Part shown: positions 58,807 through 64,000 of the stretch, one piece after another
Position numbering within the stretch: position 1 is the first letter of the stretch
Layout of the letters: every line of letters starts with the position of its first letter
Assembly: GCA_030015575.1 (NCBI GenBank)
Contig: CM057340.1
Coordinates: 750,827,632 to 750,891,631 of the forward strand
DNA length: 64,000 bases
Origin: Agapanthus africanus
Lineage: Eukaryota > Streptophyta > Magnoliopsida > Asparagales > Amaryllidaceae
Direction of reading: 5' to 3'
Translations under genes and position numbers: made by a program
Notes under the pieces: generated by a model
Database searches by the model: none
Told to the model about the DNA's origin: nothing
Seen by the model: only the letters and a program-made list of their open reading frames with translations

Positions 58807-59313
58807 ATGGCGGTGCATCTATACAGTTTGCACGAGTTCATCACCTATGACGACATCCGCGCGCAGGGTCGTCAACAAAACCAGGAGTTTACAGACGCTC
58901 AATGTGCAGAGGTCATGGGTCGTCTAAATGCAAGCGGTGGTTGGCTGCTTCCTCGTCATTCGGCTCTTTTGAAAGTCGTGCTGGGAGCAATATGGAGAGC
59001 ACTTCCGGGTCTTCATGAGGCCTTACCACTCAATACGCTAGATGATGCCGAAGACAAGGTGCATTCAGTGTACCTGACGAGGCTGATTTCGAAGAAACGG
59101 CGAAACAACCTCGTTGACATCCTACATCAAATCTTTCAGCAGACGACGATCGTTGCTACTTATCGAAGGCCGGAAGGGCTTGCCGATGATATCGACACCG
59201 AGGAGCGCGAGAGGCTGCGCATAAGAATAATTAGAAAGGCCAGAAGAACTCTGGATGGCCTTACTTTTGAATTCCTCAATCCGTGCCCCGGATCTGAGGT
59301 TATACCGTTGTAA
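58807..59313 (+). CDS. Antisense accessory ORF of element H, intact, function unknown
   Basis: 168 codons, MAVHLYSLHEFITYDD to CPGSEVIPL. The ATG at 58807 is preferred to the upstream start at 58786 because the D homologue starts at the matching ATG with the same total length, and because the upstream codons overlap an acceptor-like site. Conserved core, about residues 76-115: LDDAEDKVHSVYL, LISKKRRNNL, ILHQIFQQ. The C-terminal half is rich in Arg/Glu (EERERLRIRIIRKARR) and probably helical. No signal peptide, membrane span or catalytic motif is visible. It lies antisense between the tandem-repeat region and the 3' LTR, the place of the antisense ORFs known from Tat-lineage elements (for example Grande). 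Conservation of length and core in D argues for past selection as protein. Confidence 0.75.
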   Translation: MAVHLYSLHEFITYDDIRAQGRQQNQEFTDAQCAEVMGRLNASGGWLLPRHSALLKVVLGAIWRALPGLHEALPLNTLDDAEDKVHSVYLTRLISKKRRNNLVDILHQIFQQTTIVATYRRPEGLADDIDTEERERLRIRIIRKARRTLDGLTFEFLNPCPGSEVIPL

Positions 59314-59589
59314 TAATTTGAATAATGTTTCTTATTCATTGCTCTTGTGATTGTAAGAATTTTTAGCAATATGAATGGAAACCCCTTTTTTTTATTTCAG
59401 CTTGTCTTATTTCTCGTCCTGAGTCTTCTGCCCATGCATAAATGGATGCGTCTCGAACGCCTGATCAAATGTAAATCGGATGTTCTTTCTATCATTTTCT
59501 TCTTTCTTTTATTGTTAGCAGGCTGTCTTAATAGCCATGGTTGACGGATGTTTAGAACGAGTATCCCGATTTTCTTAAGAAATAGTGAT
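59314..59589 (-). other. Spacer between accessory ORF and cassette 3 (element H)
   Basis: No gene seen. T-rich on the plus strand, as expected for the 3' end of a transcript from the accessory ORF, but no clear poly(A) signal can be fixed by eye. Confidence 0.4.
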
Positions 59590-59813
59590 GGCTTAGGTCG
59601 CAGGTTCAGATTTGCTGCCTAAGACTTTTCAACTCTATAAGCCGTGAGGGTCTCATAGAAACTTTTCTCCCTACGGATCGAGAGGATCTCGTAGGTGGGT
59701 TTTCTCCCTAGGAATCGTGGGGATTCCTAAGTGTGGTTTTCCCTTATAAGTCGTAAGGATCCTATAAGAGAATTTTCCCTCTTACGAGTCGAGAGGATTC
59801 GTAAGTGGTTGTT
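59590..59813 (-). repeat. Six-hairpin cassette 3 (element H)
   Basis: Element-sense order H1-H6 as in B. H1 CTTACGAATC / GACTCGTAAG, H2 TTATAGG..CTTATAAG, H3 CTTAGGAATC / GATTCCTAGG, H4 CTACGAG..CCGTAG, H5 TATGAG..CTTATGA. H6 at about 59594-59630 has outer CTTAGG/CCTAAG and inner GCA/TGC. Confidence 0.75.
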
Positions 59814-59982
59814 TCCCTCCTTGTCGAAAATCGACTTTGGAGAGTGAGACCCGTGAATAGTATGCAAGAGACCATTTTGGATTGACTTGCAGGGCCCCAT
59901 TGTTCAGGGAGTAAGCTTTTCAATCCTTACTGCCTGAGACTTCATCTTGCAAGTTGAGACGAACCGATAATTCTCCCGTAAA

Positions 59983-61480
59983 GACAGTGGTGGCTCTGCG
60001 TGGGTCAAGAGGCTCTCGTCACGGAGTGTTTGTATCCATGAGTCGAGGAGTTTGCTAGGGATTATTTGTTTCCCAGGCGTCAAGGATTATTTGTTTCCTT
60101 GGGATTTGAAACGAGTCGAAGATTCCCACGGAGACGCTGGTGGCTCTGCGAGTCGACGCGGATCAGGAGGCTCTCGTCAAGGAGTGTTTGTGTCCGTGAG
60201 TCGAGGAGTTTGCTAGGGATTATTTGTTTCCCATGCGCCAAGGATTATTTGTTTCCTTGGGGTTTGAAACGAGTCGAGGATTCCAACGGAGACGCTGGTG
60301 GCTCTGGGAGTCGACGCGGATCAGGAGGCTCTCGTCAAGGAGTGTTTGTGTCCGTGAGTCGAGGAGTTTGCTAGGGATTATTTGTTTCCCAAGCGCCAAG
60401 GATTATTTGTTTCCTTGGGGTTTGAAACGATTCGAGGATTCCCACGGAGACGCTGGTGGCTCTGCGAGTCGACGCGGATCAGGAGGCTCTCGTCAAGGAG
60501 TGTTTGTATCCGTGAGTCGAGGAGTTTGCTAGGGATTATTTGTTTCCCAAGCGCAAAGGATTATTTGTTTCCTTGGGGTTTGAAACGAGTCAAGGATTCC
60601 CACGGAGACGCTGGTGGCTCTGCGAGTCGACGCGGATCAGGAGGCTCTCGTTAAGGAGTGTTTGTATCCGTGAGTCGAGGAGTTTGCTAGGGATTATTTG
60701 TTTCCCAAGCGCCAAGGATTATTTGTTTCCTTGGGGTTTGAAACGAGTTGAGGATTCCCACGGAGACGCTGGTGGCTCTGCGAGTCGACGCGGATCAGGA
60801 GGCTCTCGTCAAGGAGTGTTTGTATCCGTGAATCGAGGAGTTTGCTAGGGATTATTTGTTTCCCAAGCGCCAAGGATTATTTGTTTCCTTGGGGTTTGAA
60901 ACGAGTCGAGGATTCCCACGGAGACGCTGGTGGCTCTGCGAGTCGACGCGGATCAGGAGGCTCTCGTCAAGGAGTGTTTGTATCCGTGAGTCGAGGAGTT
61001 TGCTAGGGATTATTTGTTTCCCAAGCGCCAAGGATTATTTGTTTCCTTGGGGTTTGAAACGAGTCGAGGATTCCCACGGAGGCACTGGTGGCTCTGCGAG
61101 TCGATGCGAATCAGGAGGCTCTCGTCAAGGAGTGTTTGTATCCGTGAGTCGAGGAGTTTGCTAGGGATTATTTGTTTCCCAAGCGTCAAGGATTATTTGT
61201 TTCCTTGGGGTTTGAAACGAGTCGAGGATTCCCACGGAGGCACTGGTGGCTCTGCGAGTCGACGCGAATCAGGAGGCTCTCGTCAAGGAGTGTTTGTATC
61301 CGTGAGTCGAGGAGTTTGCTGGGGATTATTTGTTTCCCAAGCGCCAAGGATTATTTGTTTCCTTGGGGTTTGAAACGAGTCGAGGATTCCCACGGAGGCA
61401 CTGGTGGCTCTGCGAGTCGACGCGAATCAGGAGGCTCTCGTCAAGGAGTGTTTGTATCCGTGAGTCGAGGAGTTTGCTAA
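59983..61480 (-). repeat. 158-bp tandem array, nine full units (element H)
   Basis: Full units start at 60058, 60216, 60374, 60532, 60690, 60848, 61006, 61164 and 61322; a partial unit precedes (59983-60057). Identity is very high, with a few shared variants marking sub-groups: units from 61006 on have ggaggcactgg where earlier ones have ggagacgctgg, which suggests recent stepwise duplication. Inside each unit ggattatttgtttcc occurs twice. The period is not a multiple of three, so the repeated 102-codon frames change phase and are not a gene. Tandem arrays in the 3' region are a known habit of Tat-lineage elements and a source of satellites. Confidence 0.9.
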
Positions 61481-61619
61481 ACACACTGGCTTCTTCGGTT
61501 GAAACGAACCGTCGAGGTTTGGCTTCGTCGTCTGACGGAGTCTGTTGGGAAAGAATGGTTCCCTCTATGTTTACGCCCTTGGATTGTATACAGGGATCGA
61601 TGTGATCTTAACTGTAGGG

Positions 61620-61995
61620 CCAAAGTTTTATCGTCATTCATTTTTTTTTGTTTTATTTCCGCGATGCTCTATCATTTCAGCTTTTATATCGCGAAGGTCG
61701 CGATTGCCCAATCATTTCGGCTATTTTTCGCGGTGCCCAATCATTTCGGCTATTTATTTTATTTTTACTCGCTGCTTTTTATTGCGAGTTGCCCAATCAT
61801 TTCGGTTATTTTGCATGCATACCTTTTTTACTTGCTGCTTTTTATTGCAAGTTGCCCAATCATTTCGGCTATTTTGTATGCATGTGCGGCCTACTGGCTT
61901 TCCGCCGTAAACCTAAAATTGGACACCGATTTCGGCATCAGCACCGCTACAACCGGGATATCGCCAGGAGCGAATCATCATTTGCCTCTGTCATT
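61620..61995 (-). repeat. GCCGAAATGATTGGGCA box array (element H)
   Basis: On the plus strand, tgcccaatcatttcggcta boxes at about 61705, 61735, 61790 and 61850, with arms CTCGC/GCGAG in one unit and CTTGC/GCAAG in the next. Same place relative to cassette 2 as in B. 61900-61995 holds the gcgaatcatcatttgcc block also seen in B. Confidence 0.65.
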
Positions 61996-62008
61996 GTCGA
62001 ACAAAGGA

Positions 62009-62571
62009 GGCTTAGCGACCAGGGTTAGGGTCCTGTCGACTAAGGCTTTTGACTTTATGAGCCGTAAGGGTCTCACAAAGCTATTTCTCCCTACAAGTCG
62101 TGAGGATCTTATAGGTGTATTTTCTCCTTAGGAATCGTGAGGGTTCCTAAGTATTTTGTTCCTCTGTAAGTCGTAAGGATCCTACAGGAGGGTTTTCTCT
62201 TTGTAAATCGAGAGGATTTACAAGGGTTATGCGAACATATCCCCAGTCACGGATGGACCTTGGTTAGGGAAATGTTTATTCGTGCCCATGGATTGTATAC
62301 AAGGGTCAGTATTGAGCCACTTATAGGGCAATATCGGAAGTTGTGGGGGTCGCTTAAGCACAGGTTTAGGTCTCTGTAACTTAAGACTTTCAACTCTTAT
62401 GAGCCATGAGGGTCCCATAAGAGAGTTCTCCTTATGAGTCGTGAGGATCTCGCAAGTGTATTTTCTCCTTAGGGATCGTGAGAATCCCTAAGTGTGTTGC
62501 TCCCTTGTGAGTCGTAAGGATCTCACGCGGGTGGTTTCTCCTTACAAGGTCGAGAGGACCTTATAAGTGTC
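62009..62571 (-). repeat. Six-hairpin cassettes 2 and 1 (element H)
   Basis: Cassette 2 at 62009-62226, cassette 1 at 62352-62571, each in element-sense order H1-H6. Cassette 1 H3 is CTTAGGGATT / GATCCCTAAG with loop CTCAC; H6 has outer CTTAAG arms. The CCATGGATTGTATACAAGG motif lies between them at about 62286. Confidence 0.75.
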
Positions 62572-62574
62572 CTT

Positions 62575-62870
62575 TAACGAGGTTGCGCCCTTTCAGGTTT
62601 TCGCAAACACTCGCCGGTAGCCCTGCTGTTTTTACTCACGGAGCCCTTTCGGGTTTTCATCCGTGCCCATTTTGCTTATGGACATACCGTTTTTTTTTTA
62701 TTCTTTTTATTTTTATATATTTTTTTCTCTTTTTTTTTTACGAGGTCGCGCCCTTTCGGGTTTTCACGAACACTCACCGGTAGCCCTGCTGTTTTTACTC
62801 ACGGAGCCCTTTCGGGTTTTCATCCGTGCCCTTTTTGCTTGTGGACATACCGGTTTTTTTTTATGTTTTT
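62575..62870 (-). repeat. Duplicated CCC-GAAA-GGG block (element H)
   Basis: Two copies separated by long T runs on the plus strand; counterpart of 12265-12525. Each copy holds ccctttcggg sequences, that is CCCGAAAGGG in element sense. Confidence 0.65.
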
Positions 62871-62884
62871 TTTTATCTTGTCAG

Positions 62885-63060
62885 CCTAAAGATGCTGCGG
62901 TAGTAGTTTAAAGACGTTTCGGTCTGCTATTAGTTTAAGGACATTTCGGTCCGCTATTAGTTTAAGGACATTTCGGTCCGACATTGAGAGGCTGGCTACT
63001 GCTTATAAAACTTGAGCTTAGGAAGATAGCGAGCGGACATGGTCGTCGTCATCTATCATT
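62885..63060 (-). repeat. Short repeats after integrase (element H)
   Basis: Three units of gtttaaggacatttcggtcc type, the counterpart of the repeats that follow Gag in family B (12019-12260). This fixes where the B deletion of pol ended. Confidence 0.65.
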
Positions 63061-63078
63061 GACCTAGGTTGTGGCTCA

Positions 63079-64000
63079 TTAAGCGTAGTATTTCTTCAGG
63101 AAGCGACCGTTTATCGGCCTGAAAGGCCTTTCACCGTGCATGTCCATGAGTAGGTAGGCCCCACCCTGGTAAACTTTATCTATGATGTACCGGCCTTCAT
63201 AGTTCGGCTCGAATTTTCCCCGCTTGGCGCGATTGGGGATCATAGGCCTTTTGACCACTAGCACGAGTTCGCCTTGGTGGAATGTCCTCGGTCGGGTCAA
63301 TCTTTCGTATGAGCGCATCATCTTTGCTTTATAAGCTTCCAAATTTTGTTGCGCTATGAGCCTAGTTTCATCAAGGGCGTCAAGCTCCTCAAGCCGAAGG
63401 TGGGCATTTTCTTCGTCCGTCAGCTCGTAGTGGACTGCTACTCGTAGAGAGGGTAACTCTATCTCGAGAGGGAGTACTGCTTCCGTACGGAACACCAACG
63501 CGTATAGCGTTGTGTTTGTGGCTGTCTTGAACGTGGTTCGATACGCCCAAAGAGCTTCTTGCAGTCTCTCATCCCAGTCTTTCTTATTTCGGGACACTGT
63601 TTTCTTTATAATTTTCGTCAAGGTCTTGTTGAAGGCCTCGGCGAGACCGTTAGCTCGTGGATTATAGACTGAGGAATATCTCCAGTCTATGTTATGCTGC
63701 TGTACGAAGCGGCTGATTTTATGACTTCGGTAGGCTGGCCCGTTATCGGAGATGATCCGCCTCGGAGTTCCAAACCGATATATGACGTGCGTTTTGAAGA
63801 AATGGAGGATATTCTCCGTCTTCACTTCTGTCAACGGTACTGCTTCTGCCCACTTAGAGAAGTAGTCAGTCGTCGCTAGGATGAAACGATGTCCTTTAGA
63901 CGATGCTAGTTCGATGGGGCCAACTATATCAGTCCCCCACATTTCGAATGGCCAGCTAACCACCGTTGGATGTAGTGGATTGGGATGCTGATGGATGAAG
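63079..64000 (-). CDS. Ty3/gypsy (Tat-type) integrase, C-terminal part, open at window edge
   Basis: Uninterrupted frame from the window edge to TAA at 63079; the frame runs on upstream of the first start-like codon at 63963 (FIHQHPNPLHPT, then WPFEMWGTDIVGPI), so the true start of Pol lies outside. Counting from 63963, catalytic residues are D12 (GTDIVG), D73 (SDNGPAY) and E109 (NGLAEAFNK), with 35 residues between D73 and E109, the DD35E spacing of retroviral-type integrases. A GPY/F-like module follows (FEPNYEGRYIIDKVYQGGAY, about residues 247-266), then the end FLKKYYA with no chromodomain. The zinc-binding N-terminal part lies beyond the edge. Integrase would join the cDNA ends to host DNA in the nucleus. 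All visible catalytic residues are intact. Confidence 0.92.
   Translation of the reverse strand, partial: FIHQHPNPLHPTVVSWPFEMWGTDIVGPIELASSKGHRFILATTDYFSKWAEAVPLTEVKTENILHFFKTHVIYRFGTPRRIISDNGPAYRSHKISRFVQQHNIDWRYSSVYNPRANGLAEAFNKTLTKIIKKTVSRNKKDWDERLQEALWAYRTTFKTATNTTLYALVFRTEAVLPLEIELPSLRVAVHYELTDEENAHLRLEELDALDETRLIAQQNLEAYKAKMMRSYERLTRPRTFHQGELVLVVKRPMIPNRAKRGKFEPNYEGRYIIDKVYQGGAYLLMDMHGERPFRPINGRFLKKYYA

Larger units (their letters stand above)
55532..64000 (-). mobile_element. Element H: minus-strand Tat-type gypsy element, runs off the window
   Basis: From right to left in element sense: integrase end (intact), short repeats, duplicated CCC-GAAA-GGG block, cassettes 1 and 2, box array, 158-bp tandem array, cassette 3, antisense ORF (intact), purine tract, 3' LTR. 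Intact frames and clean LTR ends mark it as the youngest element here and a possible enzyme donor for the pol-less family B, with which it shares the 3' region but not the LTR sequence in detail. Confidence 0.85.

Noticed and set aside
60066-61373. Eight overlapping frames of about 102 codons repeated every 158 bp, looking like a repeat-protein family
   Set aside because: The period is not a multiple of three, so frames switch phase between units, and starts are TTG-type. They follow from the minisatellite, not from selection on protein.

Overview
This window is plant nuclear DNA made almost wholly of nested LTR retrotransposons; I see no host gene, rRNA gene or CRISPR. The plant call rests on the element types: long-LTR Ty1/copia elements with an initiator-Met-tRNA primer site, and Ty3/gypsy elements of Tat type (C-x2-H-x4-H-x4-C Gag knuckle, integrase ending in a GPY/F-like module without chromodomain, antisense accessory ORF near the 3' LTR). 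I cannot name the species; such dense nesting suggests a large, repeat-rich genome.

Layout, left to right. (1) 1-10398: copia-1 on the minus strand, with two 2204-bp LTRs around a decayed gag-pol. A primer site at 1-29 shows that the array continues leftwards as LTR-INT-LTR-INT. (2) 10399-31186: Tat-type family B on the plus strand, a truncated internal region followed by a complete 14.76-kb element (two 3293-bp LTRs). B carries a broken gag but no protease, RT, RNase H or integrase, so it is a non-autonomous derivative. (3) 31187-43769: an older Tat relative C on the plus strand, whose gag is split by copia-2 (32830-42391, plus strand). (4) 43770-49333: element D on the minus strand (3' LTR, accessory ORF, 3' region), inserted into C gag. 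(5) 49334-49877: unassigned segment with a tRNA-like block. (6) 49878-52452 and 52458-55531: two LTRs back to back, five bases apart; the right one leads into a gag start. (7) 55532-64000: element H on the minus strand, inserted into that gag. It has a 3' LTR, an intact accessory ORF, a 158-bp tandem array, hairpin cassettes and an intact integrase end running off the window.

The most unusual content is non-coding. The 3' regions of B, D and H share an ordered cassette of six short hairpins. Stem sequences differ between copies while pairing is kept, and the pentaloops (CTYWC) are nearly constant. H and B hold up to three cassettes each; D holds one. A second array pairs a GCCGAAATGATTGGGCA box with variable-stem hairpins. 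Both copia elements carry, in a roughly 3-kb leader, their own tandem hairpins with a constant loop. The antisense accessory ORF has its own TATA box and plausible leader-intron signals in both D and H. These read as cis-acting RNA or DNA structures of the elements and are the best candidates for something undescribed.

Boundaries were placed by eye from TG/CA ends, primer sites, purine tracts and alignment of repeats, and may be off by a few bases.
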